The translations under genes and the position numbers were made by a program. A stretch of 64,000 bases of DNA from Streptomyces sp. GSL17-111 (lineage in GTDB: Bacteria > Actinomycetota > Actinomycetes > Streptomycetales > Streptomycetaceae). The stretch is from the NCBI RefSeq assembly GCF_037911585.1, contig NZ_JBAJNS010000001.1:5236001-5300000 (forward strand). The letters run 5' to 3'. Under the pieces are notes generated by a model. It did not search any database and was not told the origin of the DNA. It saw only the letters and a program-made list of their open reading frames with translations. Positions within the stretch are counted from its first letter, which is position 1. Each line of letters starts with the position of its first letter. This document shows, piece after piece, positions 20,701 through 28,169 of this stretch.

Positions 20701-23700
20701 CTGGAGGCGGCCTCGGGCCTGCTGCAGCTGACCAAGGTCCTCCTCCAGCTGCGCCACTCGACGCTCGCCCCCACGCCGGGCAGCGGCGCACCCGCCGCGC
20801 CGGACGGCTTCCGGGTCGTCCGCGAACCCGTCCCCTGGGAGCGGGCGGCGGACGGCACACCGCGTCGCGCCGCCGTCAGCTCCTTCGGGGCCGGGGGCGC
20901 GAACGCCCACGTCATCCTTGAGGAGGCACCGGACCGGACGGCGTCCCCCCGGCCGGACGACACCGGGGAGCCGATGCTCCTGCCGCTCTCCGCCCGCCGG
21001 CCCGACCGGCTGCGCGCCGCGGCCCGCAGGCTCGCCGACCACCTGCGGGGGCCCGGAGCCCGGCTCCCGCTCGCGGACGTCGTGCACACGCTCCGGGTCG
21101 GGCGCGAACCCCTGGCCGCACGCCTGGTGGTCGTGGTGCGCGGCGTGGCGGAAGCGGCCGAGGTGCTCGACGCCCACGCCTCGGGGCGCGAGGACCGCCG
21201 ATGCCTGACCGGGCGGGCCCGCCCGGCCGACCAGCGCGGCGGGTTCCTGCCCGCGCCCCCGGCACGGGCCACCGAGGACACGCTGCTGGCACTCGGCCGC
21301 GCCTGGACCGAGGGCGTCGCCTCGGACGAGGCGCCCGACCGGGGCGGCAGGCCGGGAGACGTCGTCGATCTGCCGCACTACCCCTTCGCCCACGCCCGCT
21401 ACTGGCTGGAACGCCCCGAAGCGACCCCGCCCGCCGAGCCCGAGCAGCCGCACACCCCCGTGCGCGAGACCGAGGAGCCCGCCGTGACCACACCCCTGCC
21501 GGCCGAGGAGGGCCCGCACGCCCCCGGACCTGGCGCCGCCCCGACGGCCCCGGACGCCCCGGACGCGAAGGCCGTGGAGTCCGTGGAGGCCGTGGTGATC
21601 AACGTCATCTGCGGGCTGCTCGGCGTCGCCCCCGCCGACATCGATCCCGGCGACCACCTGAGCGACTTCGGCTTCGACTCGATCACCATGGTGCAGCTCG
21701 CCGACCGCCTCTCCGACCGGTTCGCCACCGAGCTGAGCCCGATGCTGCTCTACGGCTTCCGTGACCTCGCCTCCCTCGTGGCGCACCTGGTCGCCGAGAC
21801 CCGCGAAGCCCCGTCCCCGGAACCGCCGTCCCCGGAACCCCCGGCCCCGGCCGCCGCGCGGCCGCCAAGCCCCCGACCGGCGGCGCCCCCCGCGCCCGAG
21901 CCCCCCGGCACGCCGGCCCCGGCCCCGGCACCGACGGCCCCGCCCGCGCCCGCCGGATCCACGCCCGACCCCATCGCGGTCGTCGGAATGGCGGGCGCGT
22001 TCCCCGGATCGAGTGACGTGGACGCGTTCTGGGAGCACCTGGTCTCCGGGCACGACCTCATCACCCGGGCCCCCGCCGACCGTTTCGGGGCGACGGAGGA
22101 GGCGGAGACCGGTGAGCCCGGCCCCTGGGGCGGCTTCCTCGACGGCGTCGACCGCTTCGACGCCGGTTTCTTCCAGATCACCCCGCGCGAGGCCCGCGTC
22201 ATGGACCCCCAGCAGCGGCTCTTCCTCCAGGCGGTGTGGTCGGCCATCGAGGAGGCCGGCTACGACCCCACGGACCTGGCCGGGTCCTCCTGCGGGCTGT
22301 ACGTGGGCGTCGCCTCCTCCGAGTACGGCGAACTCGCCCGCGAGCGGGGCGCCGACATCGACGGTCAGCTGATGACCGGCAACGACCACAGCGTTCTCGC
22401 CAACCGCGTCTCGTTCCTGCTGGACCTGCGCGGTCCGAGCGAACCGGTCGACACCGCCTGCTCCAGCTCGCTCGTGGCCGTGCACCGCGCCGTCCAGGCC
22501 ATCCGGGCCGGGGAGTGCGACCTGGCCGTCGCCGGGGGCGTCAACGTCATCGTCGGACCGACGGGCTTCGACGCCTTCACCCGCTCGGGGATGCTCGCCC
22601 CCGACGGCCGCTGCAAGACCTTCGACGACCGGGCGGACGGCTACGTGCGCGGGGAGGGCGTCGGGGCCGTCCTGCTCAAGCCGCTCAGCAGGGCCCGGGC
22701 CGACGGTGACCACATCCACGGCCTCATCACCGGGACCGCGACCAACCACGGGGGCCGGGCCGCCTCGCTGACGGCGCCGAACCCCGCCGCCCAGTCCGAG
22801 GTCATCACCCGGGCGCAGCAACGGGCGGGCGTCGCACCCGAAACGATCGGCTACGTGGAGGCCCACGGCACCGGCACCGCCCTCGGCGACCCCATCGAGG
22901 TGACCGGGCTGCGCGGCGCCTTCGGGTCGGCCGCGCCCGAGCAGTACTGCGGGCTCGGCACGGTGAAGACCAACATCGGGCACCTGGAGACGGCCGCCGG
23001 CATCGCCGGGCTGGTCAAGGTCCTCCTCCAGTTGCGGCACGGCATGCTGGCGCCCTCGCTCCACCTCCGGCAGGTGAACCCGCGCATCGAGCTGGCGGGC
23101 TCGCCCTTCCACCTCGTCACCACCGCACGGCCGTGGCCGCTCCGCACCGACGCGGCCACCGGCCGTGCCCTGCCCCGGCGGGCGGGGCTCAGCTCCTTCG
23201 GCTTCGGTGGCACCAACGCGCACCTGGTCGTCGAGGAGGCCCCGGACCGTCCCGGCGCGGAGCCCGGACCGGAGGAGCGCGGACCGGAGGAGGCCGGGCG
23301 GCCCCGGCTCTACGTGCTCAGCGCCCGCGACCCTGAGCGGCTGCGCGCGTACGCGCAGCGCCTCCACGCCTGGGTGGCCCGGCGTGCGGCGGACGGCTCG
23401 CTCGGGCGGACGTCCGCCGCCGACGTCGCCCACACCCTCCAGGTCGGACGCACCGCGCTGCCGGTGCGGCTGGCCGTCGCGGCCTCGACCCTGACCGAAC
23501 TGGCGGAGGTCCTGCGCACCCACCTGGACGGCGGGGACGACCACCGGTTGCACGTCACCGACTCCGCCCCGCCCCGCCCCGGCCGTCGCCCGGACGCCCA
23601 GGACGCCCGGGACGCCAAGGACATCGCCCATGCCCTGGACCGGGCGCGCGGGGGCGACCTCGAGCGGCTCGCCGAACTGTGGGTGGCGGGCGCCGACGTC

Positions 23701-26157
23701 GACTGGCGGACGCTCGAGCCCGCGCGACGCGGTGCCCGGCTGTCCCTGCCGACCTACCCGTTCGCCCCCGAGAGCCACTGGCTGCCGCCGGCCCGGCCGC
23801 GCCGTGCCGCCGAGCGTCCCGCCGAAGCCGACGCGCGCCCCCGGCCCGAGCCGGCGCAGGCTCCGGCTCCCGCCCCGGCTCCGGCTCCCGCCCCGGCTCC
23901 GGCTCCCGCTTCGGCTCCCGCCCCCGTTCGCCGTCCGGCCGTCGGCCCGCCCGTCCCGCCGTCCGGGCCCCGCCCCGCCGAGGCCCCCCGGCGCGGCACC
24001 CCGGTACCGGAACCGGCCGCAGCCGGTGAACCCGCCGGGGCGGGCCCCGACGACGACCGGCTGGCCCGGCTGCGTCGGCACGTGCTCGACGCCGTCGCCG
24101 ACGGCATCGGCATCCCCGCCCACGAGGTCGAGCCCGCACGGGAGTTCGCGAGCTACGGGGTGGACTCCATCGGTGCCATGCGGATCATGCAGACCATCCA
24201 GGCCCGCTACGGCGACCACATCCCGATGGCCGCCATCCTCGAACACCCCACCATCGACCGGCTGACGACCCACCTCGACGCTTCCTACGTCCTGCCCGAC
24301 GCCGTGCCCCCGGCCGACGAGACACCGGGGGAGTCCCCGTCCGCCGAAGCGCCCCCGGCGGCGGAACCCGACCCGGTGGGCCTCGTCCCGTTCGCGGAGG
24401 GCGACGGCGGGACGCCCGCCTACTGCCTCTTCGGCGACACCGGGGAGCTGAGCTGGCTCCTCCACCTGCGCGACCACCTCGCCGAGGCCGGGCCCGTGTG
24501 GGGATTGGAGGCGCCGGGCTTCGCGACGGGAGCGGCTCCGGTCGAGGGCATCGACATCCTGGCCGACCGCTGCGCCGAGGCCATCGCCCGGCGGCACGCG
24601 GGAGGGGGCTGCCGGGTCGTCGGCCACGGACTGGCCGGGCTCGTCGCCGCCGAGACCGCGCGCCGGCTCCAGGACCGGGGCGTGGAGGTCGCCGAACTCC
24701 TGCTCCTTGGCACCCCCGAACCCGGCCTCGGGTTCGCCCGCGAGACCCCGGCCGCGTCCGTCGCCGAGGTCACCGACGTGTTCGCCGCCGTGTGGGGCGC
24801 CCCCGACCGGCCCGTCCGGCCGCAGGACCAGGAGCCAGGGAAGTCCGAGGAGGCCCGGGAACGGGTGGCCGACGCCGTCCGGGGGCTGGCCGCCCACGCC
24901 CCCATGGACCGCGAGCGGCTGCACCACTGGGTGTCCACGGCCGTGCGCTGGCGCGAGGCCCTGGTGCGGTCCGCCCAGGCGTACCACGCCCGTCCGGTGA
25001 GCGGGCTGGGGTCCGCCGGCGTGGTCCGCGCCGTCCGGGGCGTGCGGGTGCCGACGGGTGGCTACGACCGCTGGATCGCTCCGCCGCCGGTGGTCCACGA
25101 GCTGGACGTCGAACCGTGGCGGCTGGCCTCACCCCACGGCGCGGCGGAGACCGCCCGTTCGCGTGCCCGCCGCCCCTCGCTGGCCACCGCCCGGGAGGAA
25201 CCCTCGCCCGTCGTGTCCATCAACCGGCACGGCGCCGACCGGCGGTCGATCTGGGCCCACAACCTGTACGGGGAGGTCAGCTACGCCATCTACCTCTCCC
25301 GCCACCTCGGCGCCCGCAAGCCCGTCGTCGGACTGGAGCAGCTCGGCGTGGGACCCACGGCGGCCCGTCCCCACGCCTACGCCTCCGTCAAGGAGATGGC
25401 CGGCCACTACGTGCGGGAGCTGCGTGAGCAGTTCCCCGGCGAGCCCTTCCTGCTCGGAGGGTGCTCCTTCGGCGGGGTGCTCGCCTACGAGATGGCCCGG
25501 CAGCTCCAGTGCGCCGGGGAGGAGGTCACCCACCTGATCGCCATCGACCCGATCATGCCGGGCACCGAGGCGTGGGACAGCGTGGACTGGGGGACGGTGA
25601 CCGCCGTCGAGGCCGAGGCGTTCTCCCTGGTGATGCTGGGGAACGCGATGTGCCAGCGCTGGGGCGTCGCCGAGCAGATCACCCTCGACTCCCTGGCCGG
25701 GCTGGAGCTGGACGGGCAACTCGACGTGGTGGCCCGGCACATCAACGAGCGCTCCGCCGCGCGCCCCGACCCCGAGGTGATCAAGCGGCAGGTCCTCGTG
25801 CGGCACGAGGTCATGCTCCGCAACGGCGACCTCCTCCAGGAGTACCGGCCCGAGCCGCTGCAGAGTCCGGTCCCCACCACCCTCTTCCACGCCACCCAGG
25901 GCTTCCTCGCGCCGGGCAACGACAACGGCCTGCCCGCCGTGCCGCGCACCAGCGACGACCGGTCCAACGGCTTCGCCGAACACGTCGGTGACCTGCTCAC
26001 CATCCACGAGATGACGGCCGACCACCACACCATCGCGCACAACGACAACCTCGGGCGGATCGCCCGTACCCTCACCCCGCTCCTGCGCCGGCAGGACTTC
26101 CCGGGCAGCCTCTTCCCGGCGACGCTCTCCCCCGCCTCCCCCAACGGCAGCAGGTGA
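11749..26157 (+). CDS. trans-AT polyketide synthase, 4802 aa: KR-ACP-KS-DH-KR-MT-ACP-KS0-ACP-KS-ACP-TE-TE
   Basis: Terminal PKS protein, no AT domain. Start is the GTG of the GTGA overlap with the previous stop; the frame stays open upstream to 10414, but that stretch is only a shadow of the preceding gene. Domains by residue: N-terminal docking helices 1-32 (ERLRRGELSVAEAKALL), KR (Tyr419), ACP (S576), KS about 683-1116 (canonical), DH (H1325, D1494 with H1498), KR (Tyr1955), C-MT (LEIGAGTGG near 2257), ACP (S2526), KS0 about 2635-3062 with C2811 and H2984 but Q2946 replacing the catalytic His, ACP (S3311), KS about 3404-3835 (canonical), ACP (S4140), TE1 about 4211-4460 and TE2 about 4485-4798. 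TE1 reads GHGLAG, with glycine 4294 where the nucleophilic serine should be. TE2 reads GGCSFGG (S4573) with D4600 and H4759 or H4760, so TE2 should release the product. Domain calls are strong; the product is unknown. Confidence 0.93.
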   Translation: MNPQESRRNILERLRRGELSVAEAKALLRTGPRDAEPSPPGDGTLAWFRPGWQRGAAAPDGSVDTARTLLVLDGAAARHREQHGWPTTAAATVVLADADADADADAGGDVDGEPRRTGPGHHRIGTGRDEDWARLWQELSGTDPAPSSVVLVTGADPEHCLDAVYPLTRALIRRPGTERITLACVAVGPAREQAADALGGFCSVAAQEDGRLRPVALAVADGHDPLRAALAELGASDRPLAEARIDGDGRWVRTMVPETLPLPAHLDLPERGVLLLSGGAGGIGLGLATQLARHTSARLVLLGRGELDAERRAALDGIERAGGRVRHLRGDVTRLADVRAAVELARAEFGPVTGVLHLAGVNEDAYVVNKAPGTHARVLAPKLLGARNLDEATRDEPLDHFVLFSSMVGYVGHPGQGDYAAAGRALGGFAAHRAAQVARGQRAGTTVSIGWPLWSGGGMRLSAADRRAVREHQGMVEMPPEVGLRAMAAALRSGAPELVVVHGDAERAGAFVRRRLDGARAERAAEDRRPDGKAPAPSEVAEATRRHLLGLVSELTRIPPGRLRGDEEFSALGIDSVMVKRLSVALEDRFGGLPVTLLFDHRTVDDLARYLVEHHADAARALTGRSADAAPPEAQAAERPASPDPDAGPGAAPRPEAAPTPAPPVPAATPQSTPATPAPPVPDDAVAIVGLAGRYPGAADPDALWDLLLHGRDAIREIPPDRWDKDRWADAGDRRPGSSYARWGGFLDDVSHFDSLFFSVAPREARRMDPAERLFLEVAWSAIENAGYSLARLHRLSRDGDENAVGVFVGTTGMAYDLVAAEEWGKGNPVSAYSMEFSLANRLSYLLDVHGPSLVVDTACSASLTALHLACESLRHGECRMAVAGGAYLNLHPMKFAMLSEQRMMAPDGVCRPFGEGASGFVPGEGVGAVVLKPLRAALADGDHVHAVIRSTAVRHGGRTHGYTVPSPRGHASVIGAALRRAGVDPRTIGYVEAHGTGTELGDPIEIEGLTRAFAAHTADRRFCALGSVKANIGHAEAAAGIAGLTKILLQLRHRTLAPTLHSDPPNARIDLSATPFRLQRAAAPWEPGPGGQPRRAALSSFGAGGANAHAVLEEYVPAAPASQREDDRPRLVVLSARTPDRLTAMAGRLAHHLSGPNADGTLADIAHTLLVGREALEHRLALVVASVGELREKLDRFVAEGEADFTGRADPASPGGERPATTADACAARRWEEVAALWVRGAAIDERALTEAADPARPRIVPLPGYPFAGPSHWPAVLPAEPGAAPGPSAAPGTAPPLTETSRTPDGAEFTVDLAPGDPVVADHRVDGRPVLAGVAHLELARAAAHRLTGRPITALSSVRLRAPLVVDGTPPTVRAVREGDAVLVEIRAEGGDRPVVHATVTAHPSAPGTREEATATAPAAEHLDLAAIRARCPRRSPGTTLYGRAEDDGLRFGPSYRLVEHLHHGEREALAELASPPEAARTGWWLEPGVTDAALHTLHGALSEVEEPPTRPASIERIDLWERPHTARFAHARLVSADPDRSTVRCDVTLCDAGGRALVRFTGLTVVRPARAAEPVPYYRPVWRVDPPAPPGDLSHRGPVLVLSGGHDHGLGAALTAHHGDRARLLDLTGLRTPADYARVLPDAGEPATVYFLGGVEDRRYSPTDLDHLEDAQRRGCLALFHLARALTEVRPRGTRLVVLTSDSQQVDPLVPTLNPFAASLHGMTRTLARELPFLDTVCLDLAGPDLARAAASGDWGHLLAHVAAEPARLPFAEVAWREGARFVKRLEPARLPEAGPERLPLREKGRYLLIGGAGGLGRVIGRHLSAVHGARLLLVGRRAEEDLDPAVLADLRSAGGEAAYLRADVTDPDALRSAVTHMRERFGGVDGVIHTAFVLADRTIAAADEATFRAALDPKVRGTVALGDALSTEPLDFLALFSSAIAHTGNPGQSNYAAGSTFQDAYGRHLAARLHWPVTVFDWGYWGEEGAVATGEHRARLARWGVAPLSAEEGVTAFRQGLAGGDGHIVPLKASTALAEVTPVATETVHHAEPPAVSLLPALDAALRAEVAERGEPYDGDYLDAVDDYARRAVLTALTSSPGGLGRPGERLTTAELARRHRVVPQRHRLFEALLAALTHGGHLDADGEAFRVPPETPGATAPGDLAADRAVLLGRFPHVRPLLELLDDCVAALPEVLTGAREGLDVLFPGGSDRRVAALYHDDPRTRHFNALSARAVRTAVHERLRPGHGADGAPVRVLEIGAGTGGTTEPVLAALDAYADRLHVDVTDLSGTLVGATGERLGTGRPHAAFRVLDIAGDLHAQGFGGDRYDVVVATNVLHATADIRRTLRNVAALMRPGAVLVLNEATRVLDGITPVFGLTDGWWLARDHELRLPHSPLLGPGAWSALLVDAGLRGVRRFAVDGWSDHRAGQHLLVAERGAWRERTAPVPATGPAGRDRHDGPTPRQDPTPAGPEPRAAAREREVAQHPLVERAVEHLTRLYTELLRLDSEELDPGAPLTSYGSDSLTTMEAVERLERDLGPVPKGLLVDRPSVRSVAEGLVEAMGPALARRWPDAAAEAAGTGGPPADAGAPADAPEPAPRPQDPAARQQDPAPDEPAPRPAAAPRPAAARRADEPIAVVGVAGRYPGAADLATLWAGLRAGRRTVGEVPPSRWDLAEHAGPEGVAPERDAQRWGGFLDGVDRFDPLLFRVSPREAERMDPAERLLLEVTWEALEDAALPPSALRAATTPGAPGVGVFAGVMHHQYQLLAAEQWGRGHRPVPAASAWSVANRISHTFGFTGPSMAVDTACSSALTALHLASVSLRQRECSAAVVGGVNLILHPSHHTALAASGMLSEDGHSRAFDPGANGIVTGEGVGALVLKRLSDALRDGDRVHACVLGSALNADGPSDGYGVPSTTAQVAVIRRALHAAGVEPDSVQYVEAQATGSPVGDPVELAALRRAYGLDGRRRLDVGSVKPNTGHLEAASGLLQLTKVLLQLRHSTLAPTPGSGAPAAPDGFRVVREPVPWERAADGTPRRAAVSSFGAGGANAHVILEEAPDRTASPRPDDTGEPMLLPLSARRPDRLRAAARRLADHLRGPGARLPLADVVHTLRVGREPLAARLVVVVRGVAEAAEVLDAHASGREDRRCLTGRARPADQRGGFLPAPPARATEDTLLALGRAWTEGVASDEAPDRGGRPGDVVDLPHYPFAHARYWLERPEATPPAEPEQPHTPVRETEEPAVTTPLPAEEGPHAPGPGAAPTAPDAPDAKAVESVEAVVINVICGLLGVAPADIDPGDHLSDFGFDSITMVQLADRLSDRFATELSPMLLYGFRDLASLVAHLVAETREAPSPEPPSPEPPAPAAARPPSPRPAAPPAPEPPGTPAPAPAPTAPPAPAGSTPDPIAVVGMAGAFPGSSDVDAFWEHLVSGHDLITRAPADRFGATEEAETGEPGPWGGFLDGVDRFDAGFFQITPREARVMDPQQRLFLQAVWSAIEEAGYDPTDLAGSSCGLYVGVASSEYGELARERGADIDGQLMTGNDHSVLANRVSFLLDLRGPSEPVDTACSSSLVAVHRAVQAIRAGECDLAVAGGVNVIVGPTGFDAFTRSGMLAPDGRCKTFDDRADGYVRGEGVGAVLLKPLSRARADGDHIHGLITGTATNHGGRAASLTAPNPAAQSEVITRAQQRAGVAPETIGYVEAHGTGTALGDPIEVTGLRGAFGSAAPEQYCGLGTVKTNIGHLETAAGIAGLVKVLLQLRHGMLAPSLHLRQVNPRIELAGSPFHLVTTARPWPLRTDAATGRALPRRAGLSSFGFGGTNAHLVVEEAPDRPGAEPGPEERGPEEAGRPRLYVLSARDPERLRAYAQRLHAWVARRAADGSLGRTSAADVAHTLQVGRTALPVRLAVAASTLTELAEVLRTHLDGGDDHRLHVTDSAPPRPGRRPDAQDARDAKDIAHALDRARGGDLERLAELWVAGADVDWRTLEPARRGARLSLPTYPFAPESHWLPPARPRRAAERPAEADARPRPEPAQAPAPAPAPAPAPAPAPASAPAPVRRPAVGPPVPPSGPRPAEAPRRGTPVPEPAAAGEPAGAGPDDDRLARLRRHVLDAVADGIGIPAHEVEPAREFASYGVDSIGAMRIMQTIQARYGDHIPMAAILEHPTIDRLTTHLDASYVLPDAVPPADETPGESPSAEAPPAAEPDPVGLVPFAEGDGGTPAYCLFGDTGELSWLLHLRDHLAEAGPVWGLEAPGFATGAAPVEGIDILADRCAEAIARRHAGGGCRVVGHGLAGLVAAETARRLQDRGVEVAELLLLGTPEPGLGFARETPAASVAEVTDVFAAVWGAPDRPVRPQDQEPGKSEEARERVADAVRGLAAHAPMDRERLHHWVSTAVRWREALVRSAQAYHARPVSGLGSAGVVRAVRGVRVPTGGYDRWIAPPPVVHELDVEPWRLASPHGAAETARSRARRPSLATAREEPSPVVSINRHGADRRSIWAHNLYGEVSYAIYLSRHLGARKPVVGLEQLGVGPTAARPHAYASVKEMAGHYVRELREQFPGEPFLLGGCSFGGVLAYEMARQLQCAGEEVTHLIAIDPIMPGTEAWDSVDWGTVTAVEAEAFSLVMLGNAMCQRWGVAEQITLDSLAGLELDGQLDVVARHINERSAARPDPEVIKRQVLVRHEVMLRNGDLLQEYRPEPLQSPVPTTLFHATQGFLAPGNDNGLPAVPRTSDDRSNGFAEHVGDLLTIHEMTADHHTIAHNDNLGRIARTLTPLLRRQDFPGSLFPATLSPASPNGSR
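12037..12066 (+). repeat. 12-bp tandem repeat in KR structural region
   Basis: Two exact copies of GACGCGGACGCC and a partial third encode an alternating Asp-Ala run in the KR-containing N-terminal part of the 4802-aa PKS. Confidence 0.7.
23863..23916 (+). repeat. 18-bp tandem repeat in PKS linker
   Basis: Three copies (two exact, one diverged) of the 18-bp unit CCGGCTCCCGCCCCGGCT encode a Pro-Ala run between the last KS and the last ACP of the terminal PKS protein. Confidence 0.8.
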
Positions 26158-26166
26158 TCGCGACCC

Positions 26167-27297
26167 ATGGACTTCAGCGTCTACTTCTTCTCCGCCAACG
26201 ACCGCCACGACTTCGGGGAGCGCTACCGCTTCATCCTCGACGTGGCCCGGTTCATCGACCGCCACGGCTTCACGGCGATCTGGACCCCCGAGCGGCACTT
26301 CCAGGAGTTCGGCGGGAGCTTCCCCAACCCGGCCGTGCTGTCCGCCGCGCTCGCCGTCGCCACCGACCACCTGCGCATCCGGGCGGGCAGCGTCGTCCTG
26401 CCCCACCACCACCCCGTCCGCGTCGTGGAGGAGTGGGCGCTCGTCGACCAGCTCTCCGGCGGACGGGCGGGGGTGTGTGTGGCCACCGGCTGGCACCAGG
26501 GCGACTTCGTCTTCTACCCCGAACACTACGAGGGGCGCCGGGAGTACACCCTCGACCACGTCGCCACGCTCCGCTCGCTGTGGCGCGGTGAGACCGTGGC
26601 CTTCCCGGGCCCGGGCGGGCGCGACCTGGACGTGCGGACCTACCCCCGGCCCCGGCAGCCCGAACTGCCGCTGTGGCTCGTGCACACCTCCAACCCCCAG
26701 ACGTGGATCGAGGCCGGGAGCCGCGACCTCAACGTCCTCTCCCTGCTCACCAGCTGGGAGAAGCTGGAGGAGAACATCGCCTCCTACCGCACGGCACGGG
26801 AGCGGGCCGGCCACGACCCGCACGGCGGCGTGGTCACGGTCGGCATGCACACGTTCGTCGGCGAGGACGAGCAGGCCGTACGGGACCTCGTGCACGAACC
26901 GGTCAAGCGGTACCTGGCCTCGTTCATGACCCAGAAGCGCGCCGACGAGGCGGTCGGTGGCGCCAAGCGCGACTCCGGGGCCGCCGAACAGGACAAGGTC
27001 GCCGAGCTGATGGCCGAGGACTACTACGCGCGCCGCTCGCTGCTGGGGACGCCCGACAAGTGCGCGGCGACCGTGGAGCGGCTGCGCTCGATCGGGGTCG
27101 ACGAGGTGGCCTGCCTCGTCGACTTCGGCCTGCCCTTCCAGACCGTCCTCGACGCCCTCCCCGCACTCGACGCACTCCGCCGCCGCTGCGCGCCCGCCGA
27201 GGACCGGACGCCCGCCCCCGCCGAAGCCCCGGCCGAAGCCCCCGCCGGAACCCCGGCCACCGCGGCCCCGTTGAACTGGTACTACGACCGCTCATGA
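26167..27297 (+). CDS. luciferase-like flavin monooxygenase, natural-product type
   Basis: A 376-aa luciferase-like monooxygenase (LLM). These TIM-barrel enzymes use reduced FMN and O2; the natural-product subfamily (TIGR04020 type) oxidises PKS- or NRPS-bound intermediates. Family marks visible are the start DFSVYFFSA, TPERHFQEFGG, LVDQLSGGRAG and ATGWHQGDF, and SLLGTPDKCA near the C-terminus. The last about 25 residues are an Ala/Pro tail outside the domain. It starts 9 bases after the PKS stop, on the same strand, and is most likely in the same operon. It probably oxidises the polyketide; hydroxylation, Baeyer-Villiger type oxidation and N-oxidation cannot be told apart from sequence. The family call is firm. 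Confidence 0.9.
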   Translation: MDFSVYFFSANDRHDFGERYRFILDVARFIDRHGFTAIWTPERHFQEFGGSFPNPAVLSAALAVATDHLRIRAGSVVLPHHHPVRVVEEWALVDQLSGGRAGVCVATGWHQGDFVFYPEHYEGRREYTLDHVATLRSLWRGETVAFPGPGGRDLDVRTYPRPRQPELPLWLVHTSNPQTWIEAGSRDLNVLSLLTSWEKLEENIASYRTARERAGHDPHGGVVTVGMHTFVGEDEQAVRDLVHEPVKRYLASFMTQKRADEAVGGAKRDSGAAEQDKVAELMAEDYYARRSLLGTPDKCAATVERLRSIGVDEVACLVDFGLPFQTVLDALPALDALRRRCAPAEDRTPAPAEAPAEAPAGTPATAAPLNWYYDRS

Positions 27298-27302
27298 GTG
27301 TC

Positions 27303-27335
27303 GGGCGGGGCGGGCCCCTCAGCCCCGCCCCGCCC
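27303..27335. terminator. bidirectional terminator between convergent biosynthetic operons
   Basis: A perfect 12-bp GC stem (27303-27314 with 27324-27335) and a 9-base loop lie in the 65-bp gap between the convergent monooxygenase and type II thioesterase genes. There is no U-tract, which is usual in Streptomyces terminators. Confidence 0.7.
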
Positions 27336-27362
27336 ACCGCCCGATCCCGCGCGCGTCGGATC

Positions 27363-28169
27363 TCAGGGCACCAGCGAGCGCAGCGCCTCCTCCCGCAGGC
27401 TCTCGAGCAGCCGGGCCCGCTGGGTCTGGAGGAAGAAGTGCCCGCCGGGCAGCAGGCTCGTGGTGCACCCGGCCGTCGTCTGGTGGCCCCACCGGGCCAG
27501 CGAGGCGTGCGAGGACTCCGGGTCCTCGGTGCCGCCGTAGGCCGCGATGGGACAGCTCAACGGCGAGCCCTCCACGTACCGGTAGGTCTCCAGCAGGGCG
27601 GTGTCCGCCCGCAGGATGGGCAGGTACAGGGCCCGCATCCCCGCGTCCTCGCGGATGATCGGGGGGATGGCCCCGTAGCGGCGGTCCAGCACCTCCAGGT
27701 ACTCCTCGTCGGGCAGTTGGTGGATCGTGCCCCGGTACGTGGGTTCCTGCGGTGCGTTGCGCGCGGAGACCGCCAGCAGCGCCGGCTCCATGCCCCACGT
27801 GTCGCGCAGCGCGCGCGCCGTCTCGAACGCCAGGAAGGCCCCCAGGCTGTGCCCGAACAGCGCGAACGGCGGTGTGAGCAGCGAGGCCAGGGCCCGCGCC
27901 GCGTCCCGCGCCACGGCCACCAGGTCCGTCGGCAGGGGCTCCTGCCGACGCGCCTCCCGGCCCGGGAGCCGGAGCGTCCACGGCTCGATGGCCGGGAGCA
28001 GCTCCCGCGACCAGCCGTGGAAGGCGGCCGCGCCGCCCCCGGCGTAGGGCACGCAGACCAGCCGCAGCAGCGGGGCGGCCCGCCCACGGCCCGGCGGGCC
28101 GGTGGACTCCACGGGCCGCAGGACCCACCGCTCGGACGCGTCCCGGAGCGCGGACGTGCCCACGGTCAC
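27363..28169 (-). CDS. type II (editing) thioesterase
   Basis: A 268-aa alpha/beta hydrolase of the type II thioesterase family, which clears stalled or wrong acyl groups from PKS and NRPS carrier proteins. Visible marks are CVPYAGGGAAAF near the N-terminus (oxyanion loop), the nucleophile motif GHSLGAFLAFE, YGGTEDPES with the acid, and LLPGGHFFL with the catalytic His. Start is the GTG at 28169, which overlaps the upstream TGA as GTGA, so the gene is translationally coupled to the KAS III-like gene. The frame stays open much further upstream but only as a shadow. Its position at the PKS edge and its family both support a proofreading role. Unlike TE1 of the PKS, its catalytic residues are intact. 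Confidence 0.92.
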   Translation of the reverse strand: MTVGTSALRDASERWVLRPVESTGPPGRGRAAPLLRLVCVPYAGGGAAAFHGWSRELLPAIEPWTLRLPGREARRQEPLPTDLVAVARDAARALASLLTPPFALFGHSLGAFLAFETARALRDTWGMEPALLAVSARNAPQEPTYRGTIHQLPDEEYLEVLDRRYGAIPPIIREDAGMRALYLPILRADTALLETYRYVEGSPLSCPIAAYGGTEDPESSHASLARWGHQTTAGCTTSLLPGGHFFLQTQRARLLESLREEALRSLVP

